In this document: positions 44,392 to 54,476 of the stretch, piece after piece
Position numbering within the stretch: the first letter of the stretch is position 1
How the letters are laid out: each line of letters starts with the position of its first letter
NCBI RefSeq assembly: GCF_014284125.1
Contig: NZ_JACOFX010000004.1
Coordinates: 287,865-351,864 of the forward strand
Origin: Undibacterium umbellatum
GTDB taxonomy: Bacteria; Pseudomonadota; Gammaproteobacteria; Burkholderiales; Burkholderiaceae_D
Length of the DNA stretch: 64,000 nucleotides
Reading direction: 5' to 3'
Translations under genes and position numbers: made by a program
The notes under the pieces: model-generated
Told to the model about the DNA's origin: nothing
The model's database searches: none
What the model saw: the letters and a program-made list of their open reading frames with translations, nothing else

Positions 44392-46695
44392 ATGACACTT
44401 TATAAAAAAAACAAACTGGCGAAGGTTCTGACTACAACATCCAGACATCATAAACAAGGTCTTTTTGCCCTCTTACTGGGCACATTTTTCACCGAAGCCA
44501 TGTGGGTAAATCCGGCGCTGGCACAGGCAATTGCAGCGCCAACGAAACCAGCAGCTACCAAGCCTGCGCCCGCTACGCCAGCAAAGCCCGAAATCAAGAC
44601 TGAAACCAAGCCAGCATCGCCGCCTGAAGTCGAAGCTCCAACGGTCACCGTCTCTGCAGAGCGCCCCAGCAACCGTATCGACCGCCAGGTCTATGATGTT
44701 AAATCTGATGTCAGCAGCACCAATGGTTCGGCGGCTGATGCCTTAAACAATGTGCCCTCAGTGAATGTAGACCCGGATGGCACGGTCAGCCTGCGTGGCA
44801 GCACCAAGGTGCAAATCCTGATTGATGGCAAGCCATCTGCGATGCTGCAGGGAGACAACCGCGCGGCTACCCTGGCAGCCATGCCTGGGAATGATATTGA
44901 ATCGGTCGAAGTCATCAATAACCCCGGTGCGCAGTTCGGCAACGAGGCAGGTGGTGGCCCCATCATCAACCTGGTCATGCGACGCACGCGCCAGCCGGGT
45001 GGCTTCGGCGTCATCAATGCCAATGGCGGTTCTGCGGGTCGCTACAATACTGCGCTCTCTGGCAGTTATCATGAAGGTGCATGGGGCATACAGGGTGGCG
45101 TCAATTTCCGCCATGATGGTCGCAATTCTGTAGGCGATGCGGTACGTGACCGCATCGATGGCATAGGGGCGGCGACACATAACACCCAGACTTCCAGCGC
45201 AAAAGGTTTGAATAATTCTTCCGGCCTGAATGCTGCGCTGACCTACAACCTGGGTGCCAAAGATACCCTGGGAGCCAATTTTTCTTACTCTGCGCGTAAC
45301 AACGACCAGCAATCTGAAGATCACTACCTGACCTTTAACAAGGATAATGCCTTGTTCAGTGATTATGTACGCACCACCCAGCGCAAGGGTGACGGCACCA
45401 GCTATAGCTGGGGTGCGCGTCTTGACCACAAGGGGGACATCAGTGGCGAAAACCTGAAACTGGATTTTCGGGTATCGTCATCCGAGAATGCCAGTGTCAG
45501 CAATTATGCCAATGTGTATGCAGTCAAACCCGAATTGATGTCCGACAGGTATACCCTGCAAGACAATAGAAGCAATGTAAAGCTGGTCGACTTCACGGGT
45601 GACTATGAGCGCCCGCATGACAATGGCCTGGTCAAGCTGGGTTATAAAATCGCCGACAATAAGAGTGAATTTGATACCGGCTATTTCGATATCAACCCGG
45701 TCAGCAATGCCCGGACTGTCAACACAACCAGAACCAATCGCTACAGCCTGGATGAAGGGAATCTGGCACTGTATGGCTCATACCAGTTGCGCTTGAATGA
45801 GCAATGGGGGGTGCTGGCAGGTTTGAGGACAGAATATACCCACATCGATGTGCGGCAACTGAGTGCCAATATTGCGGCAACGAATCATTACCTCAGCTAT
45901 ATCCCGAGTTTTTTTGCAAGTTATAAACTGTCGGACGATACCACCCTGCGTTTCAGTTATGCCCACCGCATACGCCGCGCCGGTGCGAATGAACTTAACC
46001 CCTACGTCAGCTATCGCGACGAACTGAATGCCTCCAGCGGCAATCCCGGACTGAAACCTACCCAGACCGATTCTTTTGAGCTTGCGTATGAAACACGCGT
46101 TGACAAGCTCGATGTCAATCTCAGGGCCTATTATCGCAAAGAGAGCGACTCCATCATCTATCGCCGGACTTTTCTCAAAGACGGTGTCTTGCTGACCACG
46201 CCAGACAATGGTGGTGGCAGCCATACCCGTGGCCTGGAGTTCACCGTCAGCGGCAAGCTCACCCCCAAGCTTTCCATCAACACCAGTGGCAATCTCTTGT
46301 TGGGTGAACAAACCTATATCAACACTGCCGGGCAGGAAGTCCACAGGCCATCTACTTCCCTGAGCGTGCGCGGCAGGATCAATTATCAGATTACTGACGA
46401 CGATCACCTGCAACTGAGCCTTAACACCCAGGGCCGCACCGTGTCGGGCGAGGGTTATCGCCAGCCCAATTCCACGGCCAATTTCAGCTATCGCCACAAC
46501 ATCACCAAGAGCCTGAATCTGGTCGTGAATGTGACGGACATCTTCAATTCCAACAAGACTGAAACCCAGGTCGATACTGATATTTTGAAAGAAAGTAGCA
46601 TACGCCGCTATGATGGCCGCCTGATCTACGTCGGTTTTTCTTACCGTTTTGGTGGTGTCACGCCTGGTGGCAATTCGCGCCCTCCCCGAGGGTAA
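44392..46695 (+). CDS. TonB-dependent outer-membrane receptor
   Basis: 767 residues. Long signal region (LFALLLGTFFTEAMWVNPAL-AQA), a Pro/Ala/Lys-rich spacer, a plug domain (APTVTVSAERPSN, ALNNVPSVNVDPDGTVSLRG, ESVEVINNPGAQFGNEAGG) and a beta-barrel of the OMP_b-brl_3/CirA-like kind. It ends GGVTPGGNSRPPRG rather than on an aromatic residue, although YVGFSYRFGG just before looks like the true last strand. Ligand unknown; glycan or siderophore uptake is possible, and the sugar genes nearby make a glycan ligand plausible. Confidence 0.88.
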   Translation: MTLYKKNKLAKVLTTTSRHHKQGLFALLLGTFFTEAMWVNPALAQAIAAPTKPAATKPAPATPAKPEIKTETKPASPPEVEAPTVTVSAERPSNRIDRQVYDVKSDVSSTNGSAADALNNVPSVNVDPDGTVSLRGSTKVQILIDGKPSAMLQGDNRAATLAAMPGNDIESVEVINNPGAQFGNEAGGGPIINLVMRRTRQPGGFGVINANGGSAGRYNTALSGSYHEGAWGIQGGVNFRHDGRNSVGDAVRDRIDGIGAATHNTQTSSAKGLNNSSGLNAALTYNLGAKDTLGANFSYSARNNDQQSEDHYLTFNKDNALFSDYVRTTQRKGDGTSYSWGARLDHKGDISGENLKLDFRVSSSENASVSNYANVYAVKPELMSDRYTLQDNRSNVKLVDFTGDYERPHDNGLVKLGYKIADNKSEFDTGYFDINPVSNARTVNTTRTNRYSLDEGNLALYGSYQLRLNEQWGVLAGLRTEYTHIDVRQLSANIAATNHYLSYIPSFFASYKLSDDTTLRFSYAHRIRRAGANELNPYVSYRDELNASSGNPGLKPTQTDSFELAYETRVDKLDVNLRAYYRKESDSIIYRRTFLKDGVLLTTPDNGGGSHTRGLEFTVSGKLTPKLSINTSGNLLLGEQTYINTAGQEVHRPSTSLSVRGRINYQITDDDHLQLSLNTQGRTVSGEGYRQPNSTANFSYRHNITKSLNLVVNVTDIFNSNKTETQVDTDILKESSIRRYDGRLIYVGFSYRFGGVTPGGNSRPPRG

Positions 46696-46997
46696 TAGCG
46701 AGAGTGATAGCCGAGGTGACAAATCAGAAGGCAAATAAAGCGACAGCTTTGCTCTTTCGCAACGATCTTCTACAAAGCAGGCTCTGGTTTTGAGTTAAAG
46801 TTATGGAAACGCTATATCTGCTGCCACGGCGGGATGTAGTGAAAATTTGACATAGATCAAATGTTTTGTGACCGACCATGACATCTTGAAGCTGGCTGAG
46901 CATGCATCTGTTTCAGTAATGACAATGCAGCATAAGCAGCACTGGATGCTATGGAGGCCATCGCCATCATAACGAGACAAACAAGATAGAAGCCACC
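46696..46997. other. intergenic region before the two-component operon
   Basis: About 300 bp with no gene. It should carry the promoter of the regulator-kinase-transporter operon; I see no certain boxes. Confidence 0.4.
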
Positions 46998-47744
46998 ATG
47001 CGTATTTTGCTAGCGGAAGACGATAGCGTCCTGGCCGACGGCCTCACCCGTTCGCTGCGACAATCCGGTTATGCCACAGATTGTGTCAACGACGGCGAGG
47101 CGGCCGATACTGCTCTGACTACCCAGGATTTTGATTTACTGATACTCGACCTGGGCTTGCCCAGGCTCAGTGGGCTGGAAGTCTTGCGCCGCCTGCGGGC
47201 GCGCAACTCACGTCTGCCGGTGCTGATATTGACGGCGGCAGATTCGGTAGAGCAAAGGGTCAAGGGCCTGGATCTGGGGGCCGACGATTACATGGCCAAG
47301 CCCTTTGCCCTGTCCGAGCTGGAAGCACGGGTGCGTGCTTTGACGCGCCGTGGTGCTGGTGGCGGGCCGACTGTCATCAAGCATGGGCCGCTGACGTATG
47401 ACCAGGTCGGGCGGATTGCCTATATCCATGAACAGATGCTGGATTTGTCGGCGCGTGAACTGGGCTTGCTGGAAGTGTTGCTGCAACGCACGGGGCGGCT
47501 GGTGTCCAAGGAGCAATTGGTCGATCACCTCTGTGAATGGGGTGAAGAAGTCAGCAACAATGCCATCGAAGTCTATGTCCACCGCCTGCGCAAGAAAATA
47601 GAAATTGATGGCGTGCGCATCGCCACCGTGCGCGGCCTGGGTTATTGCCTGGAAAAATTCTTTGTCCCTGCTGCCCCTTCCGGCGCTGCACAAGTTGCAC
47701 CAGCGACGCCAGCTACACCGGCCACTACAACTGAGCAAAAATGA
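46998..47744 (+). CDS. OmpR/QseB-type response regulator
   Basis: 248 residues. Receiver domain with DD at MRILLAEDDSVLADGLTRSL, phospho-Asp in LLILDLGLPRLSGLEVL and Lys in MAKPFALSELEAR; winged-helix output with LSARELGLLEVLLQRTGRLV and IEVYVHRLRKKIE. A Pro/Ala/Thr-rich 25-residue tail follows the usual end. The last codons overlap the kinase ATG by 4 bp. Confidence 0.93.
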   Translation: MRILLAEDDSVLADGLTRSLRQSGYATDCVNDGEAADTALTTQDFDLLILDLGLPRLSGLEVLRRLRARNSRLPVLILTAADSVEQRVKGLDLGADDYMAKPFALSELEARVRALTRRGAGGGPTVIKHGPLTYDQVGRIAYIHEQMLDLSARELGLLEVLLQRTGRLVSKEQLVDHLCEWGEEVSNNAIEVYVHRLRKKIEIDGVRIATVRGLGYCLEKFFVPAAPSGAAQVAPATPATPATTTEQK

Positions 47745-49273
47745 GTGTCCCGCCAGGCAGTGCCGACAGCGACGCAATAGCGCCTGACAGCACGGCAGGC
47801 AAGCAGCCGGAAGAAAAAATCCAGCGTTCATTGTTTGGCGAAATCCTCGACTGGATGCTGGCCCCGCTCTTGCTGCTATGGCCCATGAGCATCGCCATCA
47901 CTTATCTGGTGGCCAAGTCCATCGCCAACCAGCCTTTTGACCGGGCGCTGGAAGACAATGTGCTGGTGCTGTCACAGCAAGTCAAGGAAATTGACGGGCA
48001 AGCCATTACCCAGCTCAGCAATCCGGCGCGTGATATTTTACGTGCCGATGATCTCGACAATATCTATTTCCAGATCAAGGGCCTCAAGGGCGAAGTCGTC
48101 GATGGTGACCGCGACTTGCCTGCTCCAGCAGAAGATGACAAACCGCCCGCAGGCAGCGTGCAATTCAGGAATGCTGTCTTGCGCGGCATCGACATACGCA
48201 TCGCCTATAGCTATATCGACCTCAACAGGACGGGCAAGCGTGGCCCCAACAAAGACCCGCACCTGGCCCTGGTGCAAGTGGCAGAGACCCTGGAAAAACG
48301 CAGCCTGCTGGCCAATGAAATCATCAAGGGGGTGATACTGCCGCAATTCATCATCTTGCCGATTGCCCTGGCGCTGGTCTGGTTTGCCCTGAGCCGTGGC
48401 TTGTCGCCACTGGCAGAGTTGCAGCAACGGATCAGGGCGCGCAGGCCGGATGATCTCAGCCCCATTGATTCGCGCCATGTGCCGGAAGAGATTACGCCCC
48501 TGGTCAAATCACTCAATGAAATGCTGGAGCGCCTGGCGCAAACCATCGCCATCCAGAAACGCTTCATCGCCGACGCTGCCCACCAGATGAAAACCCCGCT
48601 GGCGGGCATGCGCATGCAGTCCGAACTGGCTTTGCGTCAGACTGACCAACATGAGATACATCAGTCGCTGGCCCAGATAGCCACCAGTTCAGAAGCCGCT
48701 ACCCGGCTGGTGAATCAATTGCTGACGCTGGCCCGCGCAGAAAACCTCGCCCCCACCAACCAGCCACGCGAGCAAATCGATCTCAACATCCTGGCACGCA
48801 ATGTGGTGCAGGAATGGATACAGACATCCTTCGCAAAAAAGATAGACCTGGGTTTCGAGCAAGACAAGAATGCCGTGCTGATCTTTGGCAGCCCGCTGAT
48901 GCTGCGTGAAATGATCAGCAATCTGATCGACAATGCCTTGCGCTATACCCCGCAAGCACATAGCGTGACCGTGCGCGTACGCATAGACCATGACGAAGCA
49001 TTGGCGATACTGGAAGTAGAAGACAATGGCCCTGGCATACCGCCAGCAGAGCGCGAGCGCGTGTTTGAACGCTTTTACCGCATCCTCGGCAGCAATGTGC
49101 AGGGCAGCGGCCTGGGCCTGGCTATCGTGCGCGAAATCGCCAGTCAGCATGATGCCCGCATACAGATACTGGATAACCCGCAACCGCAAGATGCTGCTCA
49201 TCCCGGTTGCCTGTTCCGCATTTCTTTCCAGTTGAATCCCTATGATGAAGTAGCCATGGAAGGTTTGTCATGA
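47741..49273 (+). CDS. sensor histidine kinase (HPK, QseC/TctE-like)
   Basis: 510 residues. Helix one is LDWMLAPLLLLWPMSIAITY, helix two VILPQFIILPIALALVWFAL, with a ~140-residue periplasmic 2CSK_N-like sensor between. The H-box is IADAAHQMKTPLAGMRMQSE, N-box LIDNALRYTP, G1 DNGPGIPPAE and G2 GSGLGLAIV. It should phosphorylate the preceding regulator. Stop and the start of the DUF4212 gene overlap by 4 bp, so kinase and transporter are made together. Confidence 0.93.
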   Translation: MSVPPGSADSDAIAPDSTAGKQPEEKIQRSLFGEILDWMLAPLLLLWPMSIAITYLVAKSIANQPFDRALEDNVLVLSQQVKEIDGQAITQLSNPARDILRADDLDNIYFQIKGLKGEVVDGDRDLPAPAEDDKPPAGSVQFRNAVLRGIDIRIAYSYIDLNRTGKRGPNKDPHLALVQVAETLEKRSLLANEIIKGVILPQFIILPIALALVWFALSRGLSPLAELQQRIRARRPDDLSPIDSRHVPEEITPLVKSLNEMLERLAQTIAIQKRFIADAAHQMKTPLAGMRMQSELALRQTDQHEIHQSLAQIATSSEAATRLVNQLLTLARAENLAPTNQPREQIDLNILARNVVQEWIQTSFAKKIDLGFEQDKNAVLIFGSPLMLREMISNLIDNALRYTPQAHSVTVRVRIDHDEALAILEVEDNGPGIPPAERERVFERFYRILGSNVQGSGLGLAIVREIASQHDARIQILDNPQPQDAAHPGCLFRISFQLNPYDEVAMEGLS

Positions 49274-49536
49274 GCAATCAAGCAGACAACGCAGGTAGCG
49301 TCAGCAAACACTACTGGCGTCACACCAGGAGGCTGACCACAGTTTTGCTGGTGTGCTGGGGCGCATTGTGCTTTAGCGTATTATTTTTTGCGCGTGAATT
49401 ATCAGCACTGACTTTCTTTGGCTGGCCTTTTTCCTTTTACATGGCAGCCCAGGGCCTGACGCTGAGTTTTGTCATGATACTGGCTATCTATTCCCTGGGT
49501 ATGCACTGGATAGGCCGCAAGCAAACAGGACATTGA
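49270..49536 (+). CDS. DUF4212 small membrane subunit
   Basis: 88 residues with two membrane helices (TTVLLVCWGALCFSVLFFAR; FYMAAQGLTLSFVMILAIY). DUF4212 proteins nearly always precede a sodium/solute symporter of the VC_2705 type, as here (4-bp spacing), and are presumed to be its small subunit. Coupled to the kinase by an ATGA overlap. Confidence 0.9.
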   Translation: MSNQADNAGSVSKHYWRHTRRLTTVLLVCWGALCFSVLFFARELSALTFFGWPFSFYMAAQGLTLSFVMILAIYSLGMHWIGRKQTGH

Positions 49537-49540
49537 TCAC

Positions 49541-51577
49541 ATGCCACAAAAACGCTTCACCCAAAGACTGACGCTGTACTATTTGTGGTACACCCTGCTG
49601 TTTTTCATCTTCCTGATCAGCCTGGCGATACTGGAAAAAGAAGGCGTGCCGCGTGCATGGATAGGCTATCTCTTCATGTTCGCCACCATCGTGCTGTATG
49701 CTGGCATTGGCGTAGTCAGCCGCACGTCCGACATCAGCGAATATTATGTCGCCGGGCGGCGAGTGCCTGCCGTCTTCAATGGCATGGCAACCGCCGCCGA
49801 CTGGATGTCTGCCGCCAGCTTTTTAAGCCTGGCTGGTGGCCTGTATCTGCAGGGTTTTGATGGCCTGGCCTACATCATAGGCTGGACTGGCGGCTTTTGC
49901 CTGGTAGCGATGCTGATAGCCCCCTATCTGCGCAAGTTTGGGCAATACACTATCCCTGACTTTCTCGGTGCGCGCTTTGCCGGCGCACCAGGAAACAACA
50001 TGGTCAGGATCATCGCCGTGTTTGCCACCGTGTTCATCTCTTTCATTTATGTTGTGGCACAAATCTATGGCGTGGGCCTGATCACATCGCGCTTTACCGG
50101 CGTGGATTTTTCGGTGGGCATCTTCCTCGGTCTGGCCAGCATACTGGTGTGTTCTTTTCTTGGCGGCATGCGCGCCGTTACCTGGACCCAGGTGGCGCAA
50201 TACATCATCATCATTATCGCGTTTTTGATCCCGGTGGCCTGGCTGTCGGTCAAGCATACCAATAATCCGGTTGCCCCCTTGTCATATGGCGCCGTGCTGC
50301 CTGAACTGGTCAGCAAGGAAAAGAGCTTTCAGTCAGACCCCAGAGAGCAGGAGGTGCGCGCCATCTACCGCCAGCGCGCCGATGAGCTGCAAAAGAAAAT
50401 ACAGCAACTGCCACTCTCGTGGGAAGAAGACCGGCTGGAACTGCAACACAAGCTGGAAGAATTAAAGTCCGGCAATGCCTCGCTGCTGGAGATTAAGGCC
50501 GCTGGACGGGTGCTGGCAAACTATCCAAAATCACCACAAGAAGCGCAAAGCCGCTGGAGCGATATCCGCAATAATTATCTGAACAAGGCGCAACCCGGTT
50601 TTTCCAAATACACGCCCTATGCGGCCAAAGACAAAAACGAATCCGACAACAAGCGCAATAACTTCATGGCGCTGGTGCTATGCCTGATGATGGGCACAGC
50701 CGCCCTGCCCCATGTGCTGGTACGTTACTACACCACCCCCACTGTCAAGGAAAGCCGCGACTCGGTATTCTGGTCGCTGTTCTTCATCATGCTGCTGTAC
50801 ATCACCATCCCGGCCCTGGCGATTTTGGTCAAATATGACATCTACAACTCCCTGGTCGGCAGTGAATTCGCCAAACTGCCCTCCTGGGTCACCTATTGGG
50901 CCAATATAGACCGCAACAACCCGCTGGTGAATATCACCGACATCAACCGTGACGGCATTGTCCAACTGGCCGAGATCGTGCTCGATGGCGACATCGTCGT
51001 GCTGGCTACGCCAGAAATCGCTGGCCTGCCCTATGTGGTTTCTGCCCTGGTCGCCGCCGGTGGCCTGGCCGCCGCCCTGTCCACTGCCGACGGCTTGTTA
51101 CTGACCATATCAAACTCACTGTCACACGACATATATTACAAAATCATCGACCCGCAAGCCTCCACCCAAAAGCGTGTGACCATCTCCAAATTGCTCTTGC
51201 TGGTAGTGGCGCTGGTCGCTGCCTATGTGGCCTCACTCAAACCCGCCGATATCCTGTCACTGGTGGGCGCTGCCTTTTCGGTCGCCGCATCCGCCCTGTT
51301 CCCGGCGCTGGTGCTGGGCATATTCTGGAAACGCGCCAACCGCCAGGGTGCCATCTGCGGCATGATCACCGGCTTTGTCATCTGCGTGTTCTATATGCTT
51401 TACACCCACCCCCTGTTCGGCGGCAATCCCGCCAACCAGTGGTTCAACATCGCCCCGATATCGGCAGGCGTTTTCGGCGTGCCCGCAGGTTTCATCACCA
51501 TGCTGGTGGTCAGCTTCTTTACACCAAAACCGGATCAAAAGACGCTGGAACTGGTGGATTTTATACGGCAGCCTTGA
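49541..51577 (+). CDS. sodium:solute symporter, VC_2705/acetate-type
   Basis: 678 residues, about 13 membrane helices. SSS landmarks: SEYYVAGRRVPAVFNGMATA, ADWMSAASFLSLAGGLYLQG and GLAAALSTADGLLLTISNSL. A charged, helical loop of about 120 residues (from ELVSKEKSFQSDP) interrupts the transport core before LVLCLMMGTAALPHVLVRYY, a property of this subfamily. Likely imports a short-chain monocarboxylate such as acetate or lactate with Na+, induced by the co-encoded two-component system. Confidence 0.9.
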   Translation: MPQKRFTQRLTLYYLWYTLLFFIFLISLAILEKEGVPRAWIGYLFMFATIVLYAGIGVVSRTSDISEYYVAGRRVPAVFNGMATAADWMSAASFLSLAGGLYLQGFDGLAYIIGWTGGFCLVAMLIAPYLRKFGQYTIPDFLGARFAGAPGNNMVRIIAVFATVFISFIYVVAQIYGVGLITSRFTGVDFSVGIFLGLASILVCSFLGGMRAVTWTQVAQYIIIIIAFLIPVAWLSVKHTNNPVAPLSYGAVLPELVSKEKSFQSDPREQEVRAIYRQRADELQKKIQQLPLSWEEDRLELQHKLEELKSGNASLLEIKAAGRVLANYPKSPQEAQSRWSDIRNNYLNKAQPGFSKYTPYAAKDKNESDNKRNNFMALVLCLMMGTAALPHVLVRYYTTPTVKESRDSVFWSLFFIMLLYITIPALAILVKYDIYNSLVGSEFAKLPSWVTYWANIDRNNPLVNITDINRDGIVQLAEIVLDGDIVVLATPEIAGLPYVVSALVAAGGLAAALSTADGLLLTISNSLSHDIYYKIIDPQASTQKRVTISKLLLLVVALVAAYVASLKPADILSLVGAAFSVAASALFPALVLGIFWKRANRQGAICGMITGFVICVFYMLYTHPLFGGNPANQWFNIAPISAGVFGVPAGFITMLVVSFFTPKPDQKTLELVDFIRQP

Positions 51578-51713
51578 GTTTGTGCGCCTCCCCCCTGGGC
51601 ACTGAGTGCATGCACCTTTCAGTGAGCTTAGCGCATGATTTTGAAATTTTTGAATCCTTTTTCGATTTGCCGCCCTCTGTCCATTTATTCTCATTTAGAT
51701 TTTTGGATACCAC

Positions 51714-52466
51714 ATGCGCTCATCTCTTCTTGCCCTATGTATGATCCTGCCTCTCAGTGGCTGCAGCCAACTGAAAGCAGTTAAATTTCTCGCACCTCAG
51801 TCGTTTGGGTTTGTACAAGTCAGCCCGAATCTTTATGTCGAAGTGGGTACCGATCAAGCCACGCAAACCCGCTTGCAGGCCGACATGCTGGTGGCGGAAA
51901 AAGCCCTGGGCACAGTGTATGGCAGCGTTTTATCCAAACCAGTGGTCCACGCCTGCATGACGGAGCAATGCTTGCGGTCATTTGGTGGCCAGGGCACGTT
52001 TGCCAAGGCATATGGAAACCGCATCCTGCTATCTCCGATAGGACTGAACTGGCACTTCATCGCCCATGAATGGTCGCATGCAGAAATGATTAAACGCTTG
52101 GGTTTCCATGCCTGGAAAGAAATTCCGCAATGGTTTGATGAAGGCTTGGCTGTGATGGTGAGCGAAGCGCCAGTGCATTCCGAAGCGCACTGGCAATACC
52201 TGCAAGCCCAGCATATCGCCCACCCCAGCCGCGAAGAACTTTACAGCTTGCGCAGCCTGAGCGCCTGGAATGCGGCAGGTACGCGCTACAGCGACAATAA
52301 AAATACTGAGCGCCGTGCGCGTGGCGAAACGGAAATCCACTCCCTATACACCACCGCTGGCCACGAAGTGCGCACCTGGTTCCAGCAGGCGGGAACTGCG
52401 AACTTGCTGATCTTGATCTCCAAACTCAATGAAGGTAATAAATTTGATGCGATTTACCATCCATGA
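51714..52466 (+). CDS. lipoprotein with HExxH (gluzincin-like) motif
   Basis: 250 residues with a lipoprotein signal (LLALCMILPLSGCSQ). A zinc metallopeptidase motif HEWSHAEMIKRLG is followed 18 residues later by WFDEGLAVMVSE, giving HExxH plus a distal Glu as in gluzincins (peptidase MA-like). So a periplasmic membrane-bound protease is likely; its substrate is unknown. It stands alone after the symporter gene. Confidence 0.7.
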   Translation: MRSSLLALCMILPLSGCSQLKAVKFLAPQSFGFVQVSPNLYVEVGTDQATQTRLQADMLVAEKALGTVYGSVLSKPVVHACMTEQCLRSFGGQGTFAKAYGNRILLSPIGLNWHFIAHEWSHAEMIKRLGFHAWKEIPQWFDEGLAVMVSEAPVHSEAHWQYLQAQHIAHPSREELYSLRSLSAWNAAGTRYSDNKNTERRARGETEIHSLYTTAGHEVRTWFQQAGTANLLILISKLNEGNKFDAIYHP

Positions 52467-52680
52467 CACGATGAACTGAAACTGATTCCAGCAGCTACAG
52501 ATCTGCCTGCGCATGGAATGCAACGTGATACTGAGATGTTTATCGAGTAACAGCATCTATTAGCCAGCAAGCCTGAAAATATGGACAAGTCGTATCCAAG
52601 GCCTGCCTCAAAATCGAGTTGTTCTCTACAGCGGCGGCCAGGCAATGAGTCTCAAATGGGAAAATCGAATATGCTAGCCG

Positions 52681-53208
52681 ATGAATCCGATCAATGATGA
52701 TAAGATTATTGACCATTATCCGAGTAATCACGAAATGAAAACGATAGCAGAGCTTTTGCTAGCTGGTTTAGAGTGGCAAGCAAATGTAGAAAAAATAGAA
52801 TACATTCCAGATTGGCCTTCACCGTGCGCAATTCTGCCAATTGACAACGAAGGCATAGTCGCTTGGCGTCCAGTAGCGATCGAGGGAGACACCGCGTTTA
52901 GTGCGCTTGACTTAAGACCTGAAATAGCAGAGTTTTTTACCAGCTATTTTGGAAGACCCATATACGCAAATCACTCCGGCGAAGAGTGCACCATCTATGC
53001 GAGCTGGAATCAAGACGAACTAAAGTCGGCAGCAAATAATGTGCAACTCATGTTGCAAGAAGACGCGCCTATCTGCATAGCCACCACCAGTTCCGACTCT
53101 TATTTCGGTGTTTGCAACACGACTGGTACGGTCTGGTTATGCGAACCCGGCTACCCACCTATGCGCCAAGTAGCAGAATCTCTGCAGGCCTTTTTATCTG
53201 AAAATTGA
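52681..53208 (+). CDS. Syd-like (SecY-interacting / immunity-type) protein
   Basis: 175 residues. The stretch PDWPSPCAILPIDNEGIVAW, RPV, DTAFSALDLRPEIAEFFTSY, FG matches the core of Syd (WxSPC...W.P..), and the ends are less similar. E. coli Syd binds SecY; Syd-like domains also occur as immunity proteins in polymorphic toxin loci. No toxin gene is adjacent, but several orphan small genes follow, so either role is possible. An in-frame ATG at 52735 could be the true start. Confidence 0.6.
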   Translation: MNPINDDKIIDHYPSNHEMKTIAELLLAGLEWQANVEKIEYIPDWPSPCAILPIDNEGIVAWRPVAIEGDTAFSALDLRPEIAEFFTSYFGRPIYANHSGEECTIYASWNQDELKSAANNVQLMLQEDAPICIATTSSDSYFGVCNTTGTVWLCEPGYPPMRQVAESLQAFLSEN

Positions 53209-53260
53209 AACTTTATGTAGTAAGTAGAGGCGACTAGGGCGTTATCGCCCGCCGAGTTGG

Positions 53261-53287
53261 AAATGCATGAATGTCAGACCTGCCCCC
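53261..53287 (+). repeat. short direct repeat, copy 1 of 3
   Basis: AAATGCATGAATGTCAGACC then TGCCCCC. It matches 24 of 27 bases at 58523-58549, and its core AATGTnAGA..TG.CCC recurs at 56341-56357. All three are in the same orientation. Confidence 0.75.
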
Positions 53288-53317
53288 TCGCCCCTTTACA
53301 TTTTGAGTTTTACCACT

Positions 53318-53593
53318 TTAATTCCCATCTGCTGCCAAACATACACCATCGCGTGTCATGTAACAGTCAACGAAACCAGCGATCTCGCCTGGTGCATATA
53401 TCGTCAAGAATGAATCATTGGTCGCCACAGTAAACGTGATGCTATTGGTGTTGTCGTCACAGATAGCGTGAACCTCGACACTCTCACCGGGTTGAATGAT
53501 GAAGTATTCTGAAAGTGGCTCCAGCAACACTTTAACCCGCTGATCGATACCTGTTTTAAGGACATGTCTGTATGAGATTGTTAAATCCAACAA
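53318..53593 (-). CDS. hypothetical protein, probable 5'-truncated gene
   Basis: About 91 codons, LTISYRHVLKTGIDQRVKVL to FVDCYMTRDGVCLAADGN. There is no ATG; the first start-like codon is TTG, and the frame remains open upstream (ERISEIFPCGNVFLL) to a stop near 53640, so the original 5' end seems lost. Beta-rich, no signal peptide, family unknown. Confidence 0.4.
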   Translation of the reverse strand: MLDLTISYRHVLKTGIDQRVKVLLEPLSEYFIIQPGESVEVHAICDDNTNSITFTVATNDSFLTIYAPGEIAGFVDCYMTRDGVCLAADGN

Positions 53594-53647
53594 AAATACA
53601 TTTCCGCACGGAAAAATTTCGCTTATTCTCTCATCTGTGCATTACCG

Positions 53648-53938
53648 CTAAAACTCAAGTGGCAAATTGAAATCGAAAAAATCGCCCTCAAAGCTTGCTT
53701 GAATTTTCGCCACTCCCGTTGCCCATCCCCCGCAACGAAAAATGTAGTCATCAACGGCCCAAATCCGCCGCGTTGTTAGGCCGCGTTGAAATTTGATTAG
53801 GTCACGTCCGTACCATTTTTTCGCATTTTTTACCGGCTGATAAATATAGCGAGTATCAGGTATTCTGATTACTGATATTTTGTCGAGACTCCCTATAATC
53901 TCGCCCGCATTTAATATTCTCAATTTTCCTTGATACAC
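53648..53938 (-). CDS. hypothetical protein
   Basis: 96 residues starting at a GTG, MYQGKLRILNAGEIIGSLDK, with many aromatic residues (RYIYQPVKNAKKWYGRD). No family recognised. Its start is only 16 bp from the divergent CheW gene. It resembles the orphan genes that collect in immunity or toxin arrays, but no direct evidence supports that. Confidence 0.45.
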   Translation of the reverse strand: MYQGKLRILNAGEIIGSLDKISVIRIPDTRYIYQPVKNAKKWYGRDLIKFQRGLTTRRIWAVDDYIFRCGGWATGVAKIQASFEGDFFDFNLPLEF

Positions 53939-53954
53939 CTTTCAACCTATCAAT

Positions 53955-54425
53955 ATGCCCCTGCAAGCGAACAGCCACATGGAAGTACTTTCGTTCACCC
54001 TTGGCGACGAAGAATACGGTACGGATCTGCAGAAGGTGCAGGAAATCCGGGGTTATGACGCCGTTACACAAATTGCCAACATGCCGGACCATTTCAAGGG
54101 CGTGATCAATCTTCGCGGTGTGATCGTACCGATCGTCGACATGCGCATTCAGTTGAATCTGGGTACGCCTACATATGACCAGTTCACGGTCGTCATTATT
54201 CTCAATTTCGGCGCGCGGATCATTGGCATGGTCGTGGATAGTGTGTCCGATGTCATAACGCTAACGCCTGATCAGATCAAGCCAGCCCCTGCGATGGGCA
54301 CCAACATTAGTTGCGATTATTTGATTGGCCTTGGCACAGTGAATGAACGGATGCTCATCCTCGTCGATATTGCCCGGCTGATGTCGCAGGTTGATATAGG
54401 ACTTCTCGAAGAAGTCGCAGCTTGA
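53955..54425 (+). CDS. cheW: CheW chemotaxis coupling protein
   Basis: 156 residues. LSFTLGDEEYGTDLQKVQEI, GVINLRGVIVPIVDMRIQLN and GMVVDSVSDVITLTPDQIKP are typical CheW segments, with no extra domain. It would link the chemoreceptor encoded 52 bp downstream to CheA. No CheA, CheR or CheB gene is near, so this pair must join a core encoded elsewhere. ATG at 53979 is a possible alternative start. Confidence 0.92.
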   Translation: MPLQANSHMEVLSFTLGDEEYGTDLQKVQEIRGYDAVTQIANMPDHFKGVINLRGVIVPIVDMRIQLNLGTPTYDQFTVVIILNFGARIIGMVVDSVSDVITLTPDQIKPAPAMGTNISCDYLIGLGTVNERMLILVDIARLMSQVDIGLLEEVAA

Positions 54426-54476
54426 TAATGCAATGAGCCGATTTTTTGTATTAAAATATTAACGATTGGAAGTGAC

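Noticed and set aside
45778..46734. 318-codon minus-strand frame
   Set aside because: Antisense to the TonB receptor barrel.
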